Positions 47,138 to 61,600 of a DNA stretch of 64,000 nucleotides are shown one piece after another. The DNA is from Trichoplax sp. H2 (taxonomy: Eukaryota > Placozoa > Uniplacotomia > Trichoplacea), in the NCBI GenBank assembly GCA_003344405.1, contig NOWV01000206.1:62001-126000 (forward strand), given 5' to 3'. Made by a program: the position numbers and the translations under genes. The notes under the pieces are model-generated. The model was given only the letters and a program-made list of their open reading frames with translations, was not told where the DNA came from and did not search any database. How positions within the stretch are numbered: position 1 is the stretch's first letter; each line of letters opens with the position of its first letter.

Positions 47138-50100
47138 CAATACGTTAGTAATGATTCATCAAGTAAAGTTTAATGCGAGTTAAATTTCGAACTAGACTTC
47201 CGTCTAACAAGACTCTACATATCAATCAATATCATCTTGAATCAAAACTAATATTGCTCTTTTGAATTAGATTACTTTTTCGCGATCTTGCGACCATAAT
47301 GTGTACTCATTGCTCACATTTTATCACATTTATTACAGAAAGTCATTTTTGGATGTAACAACATATTTTAACAATGATATATAGGCATATGCATAAGTAT
47401 AAATTTTAATCTTGCAAAGCAACATCGAAGATTGAGCAATCCATTTAGATTTGACACAATGAATAACACATAGTATCGTGTTTATACTTGCGAATCATAT
47501 AAAATCTATATTTTTATATCTCTGATGCTTTATATATTAATAGATTATTCTATAGTATCACAAACTGAAACAGTATCGTCTAATTTGAAATTGTTTTTCT
47601 GTGCTTTGCATTCATTGACGCATGATAACACCTTATTCAACTAAAAACGATGGATGTATATTGTCAAATTCAAGTTATACCCATTACCACATCAGGGCAT
47701 ATAATTTTTCAACAATAAATTAAAAATTATGTTACCATTACTAAGCTTTATACTATATAATTTTATAATAGATGTATTAACTATGGTATATCTCAAGTTT
47801 CATACTCGACGTTACGAAAGTCGAGTAGATATATTATGTACAATCTGTGCCATTACTAAATTAATTTTGTAAACTTGTCTACCAATACAACATTGACATG
47901 GTGATTAGTTTAATTAATAATGGAGACCTTAATCCTTTATTATCAATAATAAAATACTATCATAAACCGAATACTATCGAGATCACAATTTTTTTGCGTT
48001 ATAGGAATTCATCAGTATCGTTATAGCTTTGACGATGGTAATCATTAATTGTAAGAAAACATTTAGGAAAAGTAATGATAATGTAATTATTAAAAAAATC
48101 ACAAATTACACTTCTATGATTGAAATTACTCTTCGTAGTTTGCATGCAATTAGAAGCATTTTGTTGGAAGTCTTCCATACTCTATCTAATTGCTATTTAA
48201 AAAATATAATTTACGACGTCATATGCTGTGATGAAGACTATTTCTTAAAAACAAGCATGAACTTTAGAGCAAACTATTTACTTGTTGGCTATCATGTAAT
48301 ATTTTTAATAATTATAGTAATTCAATAAATTAACATCACAATAGCGCATTAGTGATATTGTCTAACTTCTTTTAGTATCAATAAGCTTAAATTCTGCCTT
48401 CAATTATATCCTATTCTACGCACTGTGAACAGTCGTATTTTAACTATAACTTCATTAATATTATTGACATTTCATTAAATACTAAGTACTTTGACGTAAT
48501 GAATTTTCATATAAACAAATTATTAGTAAACACATTCATCCAACACTGATCATAACGATAAACACTTTCTCGTAAATAATTAAATGTACATTGTAAAATA
48601 CTTCTGGATCTTGTTATTGGTATAAGATCGCATTTATAAGGAACAAAGAGCTTGTTTACGACAGTAATTTCAAAATAAGATAAAAATTATGTTATTTCAA
48701 TTTATCGAAACTAGTTCAGTGAAGGTTATAACTAAAAGGACGATGCCTCTGCTTGTAGTTATCGTATAAAATCAAGATATACTCATGTTCACTGCTAGTG
48801 TAGAATTGATACTAACTTAATTACTTATAAATTCATTAAAATAATATTAATAATCGAAAGTCACCCTTGGTAAATGCGATCATATTCTTGACACTGTCTT
48901 TGCGAATCAAAGTTCAATTTTTAAATACTGAAAGATTTTTTTATTTGTAACATTTACCATAGTGGCCCTAATTTAATTACCAAAATTTTAGATATCTTTA
49001 GTATTTACTCAGTAAGAGCCAAAAATTTAATTAAAGTATTTAAGTTGTACTCCAATTTTTTTATTGGGTGCGTCATGTAGTATTAAAAGTTTCCTGTACT
49101 CAATGATTATTAGCATTGAGTACAGGAAACTTTTGAATACATTTATGAACATTATAGACTTCGCATCAATCGGATAAGTACTAATAATATACTAGGCGTT
49201 TTTTATAGACAAATTGCAATAATATGCGGTTACTTGTGGGTGCATTATTCACCTGTAATATAGTTATGCCTCTAGTGACATCAATTTGCATGTGAATTTT
49301 GATGTCATTTAAGCGTTCCAAACAATTATCCTGTAAATGTGCAATAACCTTAATCTTTATGTACAAAAGATGTTCTAAAAATGTCTATCAGGATTTAATT
49401 TAATAACTCTTACAGTAAATTTTCAATTATAGAGCATTGAAGTTGTAATAAAATTACTATCGAAGTGAAATCACTGACAAATGCTTCCTTTCGCATCTAT
49501 TAAATCTCAAAATAGTTAGAAAAATTAATTGATATTCAAACTGATAATTAATCCTTTCAATGAATTGATCGAAATTTGTTCAGTTGTTAAAATAATCTCA
49601 GCAAGATCTTCCACCTTTTATCTACCTTTCTAATAACGCAATTATCATCAAAAGAAAATTCATAGCTGATATTGTAAACATAAATTTTATTATAATTTCT
49701 AAAATCAGTAGTAGTAGCTATCAAAGATTTTAGTTTTAGATATAGATTGCATAGTATCGTAAATATGGAGTGTTCATATTACTTAAATCATTGTAATCTG
49801 TCTTAAGCTCAGCTTGATACGCTTTTTATTAAAAGAATTCTGTTTGACAATTAATTTTTTTTAATTTTTAATGAACTGAAATCTGGAAAGATAGTAAAAT
49901 AATTTAAATGTACTTATTATGTACAGTATCAGGTAAATGTCTTTTATAGAGCACCTCCGCGTGTACTTGCATAAATTTTAGCCGGCAAAGTGATATATGA
50001 GTACTGACAAGTGTTGGCATATTACGAATGTTTCGAAACTTGCACAGGACAAAAAACACAAATCCTCCATCCATTGTATTAATTATTACACAACTGCGTG

Positions 50101-50363
50101 TGTCGAAGTAGAAATTATTAATTTAAGTATTAATGATAACTGTAGGCAATAAAAATATTTTAGTTTAACAATGTATGAGTTACTAGATACTATATTAGTT
50201 TCAGTTAATTCATCTTATTCATAATTTGATAGAAATCTCAAGTAAATCATGCAACAGGCAAGACGAAAGGAAAAGCGTTCGGGTAATAAACTTATCAATT
50301 TGTTATTGCGACTTAATGGGCAAGATAAGATTTGTTACAGTAAAAGCATTCTGTAACTAATCG
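47138..50363. other. Intergenic, 3' of GPCR 4
   Basis: No gene recognised. It contains an 8-bp hairpin (tactcgac/gtcgagta) at 47803-47827 and the 21-bp perfect hairpin at 49085-49134. A 98-codon frame from ATG 48035 has no family match and is within chance expectation. Confidence 0.5.
49085..49134. repeat. Perfect hairpin, 21-bp arms, 8-base loop
   Basis: Arms 49085-49105 (aaaagtttcctgtactcaat...) and 49114-49134 are exact reverse complements around attattag. Weaker pairing extends outwards (gtatt versus gaatac) with one unpaired base. Could be a tiny foldback element, a pre-miRNA-sized stem or a transposon relic. Confidence 0.95.
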
Positions 50364-50512
50364 TATATAAATCGTGAATTTTGCTGTAATAAGTAGATTG
50401 TCAGATAGTCAGATAGTCCTTGGTAGTTAGACGAACCTAACTTCTGTAATAAAGTGAAATTTGCAAGAAACTGTAGTTCTTGATTTATTGTTTTGAAGAT
50501 CACTTTATCACA
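50364..50512 (-). repeat. 149-bp dispersed repeat, copy B (inverted)
   Basis: Exact reverse complement of 35079-35227 except for one base. The flanks are unrelated, so the boundaries of the element are sharp at both ends. Confidence 0.93.
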
Positions 50513-53500
50513 GTTACCATTGTAAATTTTTTTAGAACAACTTACATCATGCCGTAGATAATACTGTACAGGGTTCGGTTCTCATCGAAACTACTCTGAT
50601 TACGAGAATAAATAAATTACATCAATACTGCTGTAGTAGATGCGCTAAAAGATCTAAATTTCTGAATTTCAGTTGAAGATTGATTACCAAGTGATCACTT
50701 AGGGTTCGAACTCTGAATATTTATATATCACATACGAAAACTTTAGTGCATGCATAATATAAAACTGATATATGGCAACAAACACACAATATATCTTTAC
50801 GATGTTCAAATACATTGACGGAAAGCATCTGTGTCAAATTGTGAACATAATTATTAATCATCGTAATTTCTAAATTAGACTGGAGTCCTTTTGGGATACA
50901 GTTTAAGATCAGGTCTAGTTGATATAAATATAATAAGAATCTCGATCAAGTTCATTAACTCTTAATGAAGCAAATTAAATCAGTTAATAAGTAGTTATTT
51001 GTGTTATGGTAACCTTTCAGTACGATAACTTAACTTTTTTAATAAACTACCTCAACTTGATAGCTAGCATATTTATAGATCGATCAGTTGTATTTTATAA
51101 TCATGTACAGTTTGCTAGCTCCGTGGACCATAAATAAGTTAATAAAGGGCCAAAGTAAAAATAAGGAAATCTAGTAGTAAAATAAGGCAAATAAGCACTG
51201 ACTACATTATAGTCCATACTCAGATCAATCATTTCGCGATAGCTGGTGTGTCATACTATTTTAGGGCATAGAATTTATGGAAAATTGTCCAAACTTTACT
51301 TTAACTAATAGTATGGCTAAAAGCAATTAAAGTCTTTAACAAAATTTATTCGCCTATCTTGGATAACTAATGAAGCTTATCATAGTTTAACACGTAAATA
51401 AAAAAAACATAATTCGATTTAAGAGGAAAGCTTTACTGTTGTATTATGAGAATGAAAATTAAGTCATACTAAAATTCTATAGCAGCTTTCAATCAAACGA
51501 AATACTACGGTTAGCTATATCTATCACAGATTTCTACTTTATGAAGCTGTATCTATTCGGATTATCAGTCATTATTGCATAAGATACAGAGATTACTTGG
51601 CAGAAATCTATCACCAGATGAACGTAACTTTCTTTAAATTGTCATACATTCAGGAACAACATCACGGAAAGTAAGTTTTAGACTAATTTATTGCTAATAA
51701 GAAAAAGATAATAACCCAAAATTTAGCGATAGGAAATACTGACATAAATACAGTAGCTATTTCAAAACAGCCTGAATTCAACCTAGAGTTTTATTATAGC
51801 GAAGATCAACAAACAAACAGTTTAAGTACATCATTTCGGTACTTGATATCGACAGAATATGTCATCAAGTGAAGGCCCATTAAACCATTTAATATACGTA
51901 TTCAATCAAATACTGCCATAGAACCATAAAAATTGAAATGCTTACTAAATCTTTGGCATCACTAATCACTAACTGCTATCCATACAAAATGAATTCTAAA
52001 CCATTAATATCGATATGATAGTTGGATTGAAGTGCTTATGTACATCTTACTCTATTGATGAAAAGAATGCCGATAACGATTGTACCTGTAGTAAATTAAA
52101 CAAGGATCACATTCATAGATATTATCTTCTAATAGAGATTTTAATCGAAAGTCGTAGCCTACTCTGATCACTGACCAGCCTTGAGATAAAAACATGGAGA
52201 ATCTAAGTATAACATATTTGCCCTTTTAAATATAAAAAATGATCCTAGTTCCAGCAATGTTTTTTCTCTTAACTTCTTAAATCTATTTATAGAATATCAT
52301 GATTTTTATTCACCTACAGTTTTCAAATCATAGAAATATTTACCCTGATTAAATACCGTATCTAAGGTGGAAGTAAACATAGTAAATATCTTCGGTGCCA
52401 TAGCTTCACAACTGTAAACTTTAGTATCAATATTGAATTTATCTTGATGAAAATATGTAACTAGGATATAGCATAAAGCTTCTTTAATAAAAGTCGGCCG
52501 CTTTAATAGCAATTTATGACGGATTAGGATTCGGATAAGAAATTTTGCTAAACGTTAATTTTTTATGAATAAAAGTTAGGCAACAAGGATCTAATTCCTT
52601 CCCATAAAAAACCAATTAACAGAACTCAACAAAAACTGAATGAGTCTTATCTACTGCAAAGGACACCTTAAAATTAAGCCGTAAGAAATAAATAATAGCA
52701 TAACTGATGTATTTTAAGTCGTTCCTAAGGAGTTTTAAGCGAGTAGCCTATCATCTGTTACTGTCAGCATTGTTAATAATTATAATTATTGAAAATTCTT
52801 TACGAAATGCAATAAAATTAATTTCCCTCCATTCTTACTGAGACAATGATGTCATTATACTTTAAATTGCCTAATATTATTTAACCAACTCTTATGAAAA
52901 GCATCGTGTCCGTAAGAACAAATTTTGATTATAGTAATGAGTCTGAAAGAATAACTATTTTCGCTAATGCTTTGATTTTATCACAGTAGTTTTTCAGCCG
53001 TATAGTTAATAGGTCACACGTGAAAGCTAGACATTTCAATGCTCATTCGGTAACTAATATTGATATTCTATTATGATTATATGATTGCCGTTGCTGGTAA
53101 TAAAAGGGAAGTATTGACTAATAGTCACCGGACATTGATGATACAACAACGACAGCAACTATGTACTTAGCAACAATTGCTAAATTCTCTAAATTGTATA
53201 TATCAATTTTACGGTCAGTGCTTTATGACCGAAAAGAAATAGGATCATTTCTGATAATACTTCACATCTTTGGCTGTGACTAATGTCTCAAAATAAAGTA
53301 AATTAGACAATATTCAATACAATTCAACTTAAACTGAGATTGATCATTTATCCCTGATATAGTACAAGCAAATAAAATCAAGTATTCATTTCTTCCAACT
53401 TATTTGTTGGTTATAAATTAATTCATTGTTTATACTACTTATCAATATTTGTTTTGCCTCCCATCCAAATTATAAACTGTCTACTCGTTCATTACTATAT

Positions 53501-54582
53501 CGGAAATCGATCAGAAAAGCTACCGAAAATGAATGAATTGCTATTGCCATCATTCTATCCTGTCAAATCTAACTTGGTATAAAATTATTATTTGATAATT
53601 TTTTGACATCTTCTTCTATCGATAATTTTTCGATCAATTTTCAATTAAAAATCAATCCAACTTCAATTGAGGAAAACTGTATCAAAGCTGCTTCATCGTA
53701 ATTAATGAACAAAAAATGTGGATTGTTTCTTTTCAAACTTCTACTTCAATATTTTTTATTTGCCCTAATGTTGAATTTTGGCTGCTTTATAGTGAAGTAG
53801 ATAGCTCCACAGCAAATACAATTTATGCGTATCATTGATCAGAATCAGCGCTATTATAATAGTTTTTTACTGCTCTCGGAGTAATTTACCTCAGAGCGAC
53901 TATGGTGAACAATTAAATTAGTAATTCTAGTAATCCTTTCCCTTTGTGTCATCATGAAGTTGATCTATCGTTGTATCACTGTTTATAATTCATGTTAATT
54001 ATTAGAAGTTTGGATATTTAATGACAGTTACAGAAACTTACCAATCATGATATCTCCTCTATTCCATCGTTGATCTATGATACATATCAAACACATTGTA
54101 GTTAAGCGTCGGTGTTATAAATCGCCTGAGGTAAACAACATGTTTACCCCCTCATTCATGATAATATTGAATGCATTACTGCCATGTCCTATTTCAATGG
54201 AATAGAGAGAACTGCCTACTCCAGACTTAAATTGTTGCTTTCGACAATACTACCATCGCCATCGTCTGATTTCCTTTTATCGTAAGGGAACAAAACATCA
54301 CTAATCAACCATTGTCTCCTTCATCAGGTAACCAATTGATGATTGTAAGGCTGAAGCCGAAGTAAAATATAATATGACACAACATTATCCCACGTTAACA
54401 TTTAGACATACATCCTACATCACATTGCAAGACAATTGGCTATAGTTATCGTTAGCCATTAGGATAAAGTCGATCTTGAAACCATTTGAAAGCCTACAAA
54501 ATCGAGACGGTACGTGAGAGCACGAAGAAAAAAAAAAGAAAGACGGTGAGAGAAGAGAAAGCTAAAAGATACAGGATCAAAT
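50513..54582. other. Intergenic, upstream of GPCR 5
   Basis: No gene recognised; a 68-codon minus frame at 52306-52512 is chance-sized. A purine-rich tract (about 54509-54570) directly precedes the GPCR 5 ATG and may be 5' UTR. Confidence 0.5.
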
Positions 54583-55692
54583 ATGATAAACACGGTTCGC
54601 CGAGATAGCGCCTTTGTTGTAATTGGTGCATTTTACATCATAATTATGGCAGTATCCATACCAGCAAATATTTTAATTTTATTAGCCATGGGATTAAATA
54701 AAAAATTACAGACACCGATCAATATATTAGTTGGTAATCTGTCAGTGGCTGGTTTAGCCATTGCTATTTTGCGGATGCCTTTTAAAATCTATGAATTATT
54801 TAATCCAGATGCAAGTTTTATTTTACCAACATCGTTTGCTATGTGTCGTTTCCAACAGATATTGCCTGCTGCTAGTGTTTTATGTATATCAATTACGCTA
54901 ACAACAATTTGTGTTGATCGTTATCTTGCTATTATGTATCCTATGAAACAATATTTAAAAATGACTCTTACGCGCGTGTATATCTTTTTACCAATCAGCT
55001 GGGGAGTTTCATTTGCTTGCTTTGGTCCATATGCAAGTATTATGACGTTGCAGACAATTAATGATCGTGTCTACTGTTTTCCAATCTATCCTAAATCACC
55101 AGCAGATATTAATATTACTAATAGCGATGGTGATTTTGTACGATTAATCACGGCATCTAATATTGTTTTATGGGGCTTATTTATTCCAATTGCCTTCTTG
55201 ATTCCATCGATTATTATGGCAACGTTATATTTCATTATTGTACGGCATTTATGGTACGGTGAGGCTCCTGGTGATAAAGTTAAAACTGTTATAGTCAAGG
55301 AAAGAGCTATAAGACAAAAGCAAAAACAGCGCGTTGTTAAACTCTTAATTATATGCTGCTTAATCTTTATTCTAACTAATCTTCCATATTATGCGGTATT
55401 CATGTTACTCGACTTTGGGTTTCTCCAAATCCCCAGATCAGATACAACAATTGTGACCAATTCATTAATTATAATCAATTTATCAGCTGTAGCCTATAAT
55501 CCAATTATTTATGGTTATTTCAATCGTAGCATCAAGAAAGCTGTTGATAATTTGCTACGCCGCATTCAGTGCAAACCGCCTATTGAGGAGCATAACTTTG
55601 TTGATGTCACATGTGTTACAAGAGTGCCAAATGGCCATGATGGCACATCATACTTGAAAAGTGCTGCGTACCATATCAAATCTACCAATTAA
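54583..55692 (+). CDS. Rhodopsin-type (class A) GPCR, cluster member 5
   Basis: 369 residues, one exon, ATG 54583 about ten residues before TM1. Landmarks: SIPAN in TM1, KLQTPINILVGNLSVAG (Gly57 at 2.50), Cys88, CVDRY (112-114), YCFPIYP in ECL2 with an N-I-T site, FLIPS in TM5, RQKQKQRV at the TM6 base, TNLPYY in TM6 (Asn at 6.48), NPIIYGYFNRS closing TM7 and helix 8, Cys-containing tail (RIQCKPP). It is closest to member 4 (NPDAS before ECL1, AMC(R/Q)FQQILP, LPYY) and shares GNLS with member 3. Same strand and format as the others, consistent with tandem duplication. Confidence 0.94.
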   Translation: MINTVRRDSAFVVIGAFYIIIMAVSIPANILILLAMGLNKKLQTPINILVGNLSVAGLAIAILRMPFKIYELFNPDASFILPTSFAMCRFQQILPAASVLCISITLTTICVDRYLAIMYPMKQYLKMTLTRVYIFLPISWGVSFACFGPYASIMTLQTINDRVYCFPIYPKSPADINITNSDGDFVRLITASNIVLWGLFIPIAFLIPSIIMATLYFIIVRHLWYGEAPGDKVKTVIVKERAIRQKQKQRVVKLLIICCLIFILTNLPYYAVFMLLDFGFLQIPRSDTTIVTNSLIIINLSAVAYNPIIYGYFNRSIKKAVDNLLRRIQCKPPIEEHNFVDVTCVTRVPNGHDGTSYLKSAAYHIKSTN

Positions 55693-58600
55693 TCCAAGAA
55701 GGATAAGACCGTTTCTAGCAGCATTTGTTTGCGATTACATTCTTATTGAATTATTATCGTGGAAGAGATCACAATCGAATTCTTAATATTTTAACGATGA
55801 TAGTTATTTGAATTCATTCACTATTTTTTTTCCTTTAGTAACGTACAATTTCAATGGCTGCTACACTCTAGACTAGATTTCTATGTAAGAGACTATGCAT
55901 TCCATTCCTCCATCTTGGATAAATATAAGACTGATAGCCAACTGCACTTACAATTTATACTAATCTAAATGATGGTAAATCATTGTTAAAAACCACATTT
56001 TTATTCGTATTCATGACACTATATCGTGCATCAAAATTTATTAAAGCGATTTTTCTATTAAGTTACCTAGAACAAATATCAAGAACAAAATAATCTTGAC
56101 TAGCTGTTCCAGAGGCATTAGTATTTATCGCAATCGGTATTTTGGGTAATCATCACTATTGAAATTACTTTATCATCCTTATGATTAATTAGTGATTTCA
56201 ATTTTCGGAAGAGAAAAATTACCGTCATTGGAAAGAACGAATATAAATTGTACTTTTTTACCATATATCGTAACATGCAGTTTCTATGTAAGTAAAATGA
56301 TATCATTTAATACTGACAAAATTAATGGACATGCCTGGCATTCACATAATACAGTACTTTACACTGAAATGTTTCGCATGCTATATCGCCAATTCTTATA
56401 ACTCAATTAGAAAATTAATTTTATTTTTATTAATTAATCATTGCTCGTTATATAAATGACTTTATCCTATACAGTCTTTTAATTCTGCTTTAGTATAAAT
56501 TAGTCATTTCAATTCTTTGACCAACGTCAATCTTCTCTGGTTAGCACTACTTTTGATTTAATTCATAAAATGTAATTGTAATCCAATTTTGGAGAAAAAT
56601 AAACTGAAAACTTCCCTCTTACCTAATGAAAAAGAAAACTTGTTATGATTAAACTTATCAGCAAAAACAATCTAAAGATTTCCTCTCTTTGCATTAATAT
56701 TCAAACTTTGAAAAGAATTTGGCATTGTAAATCAAGACTTATCATTCCTTATAGCACCGTTATGACACTATCGTCTCACTCGCAATGGGATTATAAAATT
56801 TTCCATTCCCTACTGCAAATGATTAAATATCATGTTCGTTTTAGTTTGTTTCAGCATTTAATTGAGCCGGCTAGTGGGTTGTTTTCTCTAGTTGTGCAAA
56901 TAACTTAATGTAAATTTGTTTATATAACCGTTAATAATTTGCTTTATACATTATGATTGTAAAATCGACTACCAACGAAAAGTTCATTAAACAAATACAT
57001 TTTGATAGTTTTGGGCGAAGAAAATAGAATTAATTAGGTGTACAGCGTATTTGATATTTGCAAGTGGCTCCATTATACAATGACTTTGCTCGAAGCTCAG
57101 TTTAGTTTGTATGTAAATGTTTAATATTATTTAATTAAACAGTAAGCTCTTCAAGTTTTCAATAGTTCAAGTAGGAATTAAATAATTCAACCACTTTATT
57201 ATTTTTTGCCTTCTACAACACCATGGTCAAGAATCCACTTAGTAGAAAGAAAATAAGGATATAATAGCTAATCCTCTTTGCTCACGTCATAAAATAATCA
57301 TGAAATTAAAGGTCTTTAAATTAGAATAATATTCTTTTAGAATCACAGAACTCGTCTAGCATGTTGACGATAAATTTTAATTTATCAACATTTTTCTTAA
57401 TTTACTTAACCTTATTCAATATCAGAATACAGACTATAAAATTAGAAAGGGTTATTAGATTTGGGTAATTATGGTACTGTTGATAGGGTGCAGTTGAAAA
57501 AAAGTAAACGTAAAATCTGGCAACTGTGACGAGGCAGCCAATCATCCGCCCACTCTTTACTTTCATAGTACTATAGAATAAGGCTATGCCATGGCCTAAT
57601 GCACAAATTGCACTATTTAATACATAAATGGTAAATAATTATACGTAATTTAATTCAATAATAAAATACTAAAACGTATACTATACTATTAGTACCTATA
57701 TTAACTGAAAGCATTAATACGGTGGATTCATTTCCGCTAATTTCAATTGATAAACAAATAATGCAAATTCAAAAGCAGTAATTTCAAATCATTTACGTAA
57801 CTTGTTTTTGCGAAAATCTTTACGAACGGTTTTTTAATACTACCGGGATCAATTATATTTCAATGTCTAACTGCTACGTATTGACAAAAATATCCGGTAC
57901 CTTAGTTTGCAACCATACAAAACTTGTAGTCATTAACTTTAAAGTAGGAGAATCAACTTCCATGAATTATATCAGTAAGAATTAACCGCTGATAACAAGA
58001 TAGGAAAATGACTCAATGGAGCTTATTTTATTTACATTTTCATAGTTGTCAGTTTCATTTCCTATATATCTACTAGTACAGAATATATATTCGCATAAGC
58101 TAAGCCTGTAGGCTACAAGATTAAAACTTCTATCCTTAAAAGTACAATGCATTGTTTGAACAACCTGGAATACATAGCCGATATGATTATATTATGTATA
58201 TGATTAATTAACGGGACAGTAACGAAAACAAACGTTCAAATGATCATTTAAGAGCAATAATTTGTTACCAAAGGACAATTAACCTTACAAAGTAAGACTA
58301 CTTATGAAGCAAATTAACATTAGTTAGTTTAAATAGATCCTCTCAAGGATAGTAGAATGAAAGAAGGCAGGCTTCCTAATAATTAATTTGCTTCTTTGCT
58401 ATGCAATTGGTGATACGCAAAAGGTACTACGCTTCCAACATAATGATTGATGCATACCGGTAATAGATATTTTCTACATAAAAACGAATCACTGCGATTG
58501 CTTTTATTTCATGAGATATAGCAGAACAATGATTGCACCAAAAGGAACTAAATTATACTTTAATTGACTTTAAATGGATGATTCACCAATTTTATTTAAA

Positions 58601-61600
58601 GCATCTCTAATTTGAAACAGAGAATAGTTTCATGATAATGAAATTATTTTGAACGGAAAGATAGCTTTAATTAGAACTTACCCCCTATTAAGAGTTATTA
58701 TTTCTCAATAATTTTAATACGAAGCATTTAAGGTTATCTTAATTGTCAGTAAATAGATTAATCTAATTGAAATAATAAGTGATTATACGAATACTATTTT
58801 AATTTTATACAGGTGCTATGTTAGCAATAAATGATACATCCCACTGTGATATAAATAATAGCCAATAACTATAAGCTTGATTGATAGACAATAGATAAAG
58901 TTAATGGCGGCCTTTCAGTATGTTGGCTAACAATAATGCCAACCAACAAAGTCACTCTATCACAATCTGTGAACAATTGAAAACTTGATCGCATTTATAG
59001 CTATAATGATAGCGCTATCTAGTCATCTTATTTCTCTTTTATCTGCCAAATAGACTTTTCCAGTAAAATTTGATTATGCTGTATATAATAGATTATTAAC
59101 CATAATGAATGGTAACTTTATTACTATACAAATCTATTATTCCAAGGTTAGTATGCCCTTAACCCGTAATTATATGATTTGATTTTAAGCAAGTTCTTAT
59201 TCTTTTAAACTTATCATCCTTCCATCAGCAAGCTAAAAATGAACAATGTGAACTAAAATTAAAACCGGTTTCTATCACAATAAATGCTGTAATTAAGAAC
59301 GTAATATTTCCGAAACCTATCAGTAGGATGCCAATGGTTTATTTCATTAATATTAGTTATACATAAACAAACTTTCATAATTTCTTTTACAATTCACTAC
59401 CAGCTGCTGATTTAACTTCGTACTTACTCTTTATCTCTAACAGCTGTTACAGACACAAATTTACTGCAAAATGATGCATTGAGGTTAATTATAGGCTAAA
59501 TTATGCAACTATGTGTTTGTAGACTTCGATATCATGTCCGTTTACGAATCAAGAATGAACGCTTAAAGGTGAAAAGAATTATGAATTTCATATTTTCAGA
59601 TGACGAATCTTTTACTATCTGATTAACATAACAATTCTAGCCTAGAACCGCTTGATCAATTTTAAAGTTCAACCTTGACCTAAATAAATGATTTAGTGAT
59701 AAGATCAGCAAATCATTGGATTAACAGTTCCTCCCGGAACCGTTTATGTATTTTTCATTTAATTTTAACTTTAATGGCATGAAAGTGAAAAATTAACTAA
59801 TGTACGGCCGACAGTACGGTTTCTACTTTAACGCACATGTTCGGATATTCAAACTTACTTGTTAGCCATACTAGAATTGCCAATCCAGCTAAAACTTGTG
59901 ATAGGTTCAGGTTTGTTTTTTATTAGGAGAAAACAACAGATAGACCATTGTCACCCACACGAGTAATACCACTGACTACTCTCTTCTAATGTGAGTGAAC
60001 AACTAACTTACCAGCTACTTAGTCACCAACTAACTATGGATACTGTAAGCAAGACTAACAACTTCCTCACAAGTATAATAAGCGGCTTGTTGTAAGATTA
60101 GTTTATGAGCTTTTACTTCTGGTCATACCATGAGAGTAATACTGCCATGTCTACAATAGTGGAAGAAATTTTCGAGCTCATTTCATTTAATTTTGATCCA
60201 ACCACGAAACTTATACATGTAAATTCTACAGTAGTCATAAGAGCCTTGAGGTCATCATAATTAAATCCATATAAGACGTACTTTACCTCAAGACTAAACG
60301 TACAAGTATCATATCGAGTATATTATGCCTTTAATCTCTCTGCTATATATAACTATACAACTAATACAAGAAAAGTACGATGTATTTCATCCTCACAAAT
60401 TGCGATTTGCAACACTTTTAGGCAAAAAAACAACTTTATCTGCTTAAATCATTGCAATATTCTTAGTTGTATTTTGCTGTATTATGACTTTATTATTAGA
60501 ACATCATTGCTACAGTATAACGACATTAACGACACCAGCAAAGCATACCATTATATAAATAGTAATGAAAGCATGCACAGATAGAATTGAGAGATTAATG
60601 ACGGTTTCTTATCTAATCTGAGATAAAAAAAATTACGTAAGTAAGTAAAATGCATTCCATTAATAAATAAAGTACCGTATTTGAAAAATTGATAGAAGCA
60701 GCACTATAATTATACATACACGACTTATACATGTTTGACGAGTGTATTGACAACTTACCGACTTCAATAAAGAATATTAAAAGTAGGATCGTGCAACAAA
60801 ATTTAATCTATGAATTAGGAAATTATACGAATAAAACACATAAAATAACAATTAGCAAAGAAAATGAATTGAAATACAAACTTAGCACCATAAAGATTCC
60901 AACATTGAAATTTTACATTAAGTTGCTAGAACGACACGACAAAAACTCGGTTTCTGATACTCTTATTACAACCAAATCTTTAACCTACATTGACAGAATC
61001 AAACAGTATCCTTGATATTCTGTGATAAATCTATTGCAACATGGTATATCTAACAACTAATAATCGCGTTATGAATTTCGTAAGATTGATCTTACCAATA
61101 TTGTTCGCCTCCTTTACAATATTATAGTTGTTATATTAGAATCGTCACTCTTTGAATAAATATTATAAACTTCTAATTATTTTACTACGCTCTACATTAT
61201 GCAGCTGAATCATTTAAGAAAAATTCATTAGCCTTGATATCAACAAGCGGATTGCGTGAACGTTGTACATAGATTACGTAGAAGTTGAAATTTTCTATTT
61301 TTAACTCTTAACTTGGCCACCTACGCTTTCAGAAATGAAATTTTAATCTTTAGTCATATGTGTTAACCTATTTACTGTAGCAATACTACTATAGGGCCCT
61401 CTTTATGTTATAATTGTCAATTCTTGAACTAGCATTTTTATTGGGGATAAGCTATTTATATTATTGCCTTTACATTTACCACATGTAGCGTTTTCAATCA
61501 TAGCAAAGTTTAAAAATAACACTCAAATTATTACTAATTACCGTAACGAATTGGGTATCGCATAAATTCAATTACTACGTGAACTTTGATAGAACTATAA

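Noticed and set aside
48035-48328. 98-codon ATG ORF
   Set aside because: Low-complexity, no motif, no splice partners; several such lengths are expected by chance across six frames at about two thirds A+T.
56645-56908. 87-codon ORF
   Set aside because: No recognised motif and within chance expectation.
60731-61015. 94-codon ORF
   Set aside because: Lys/Asn/Ile-rich as expected from AT-rich non-coding DNA; no family match.
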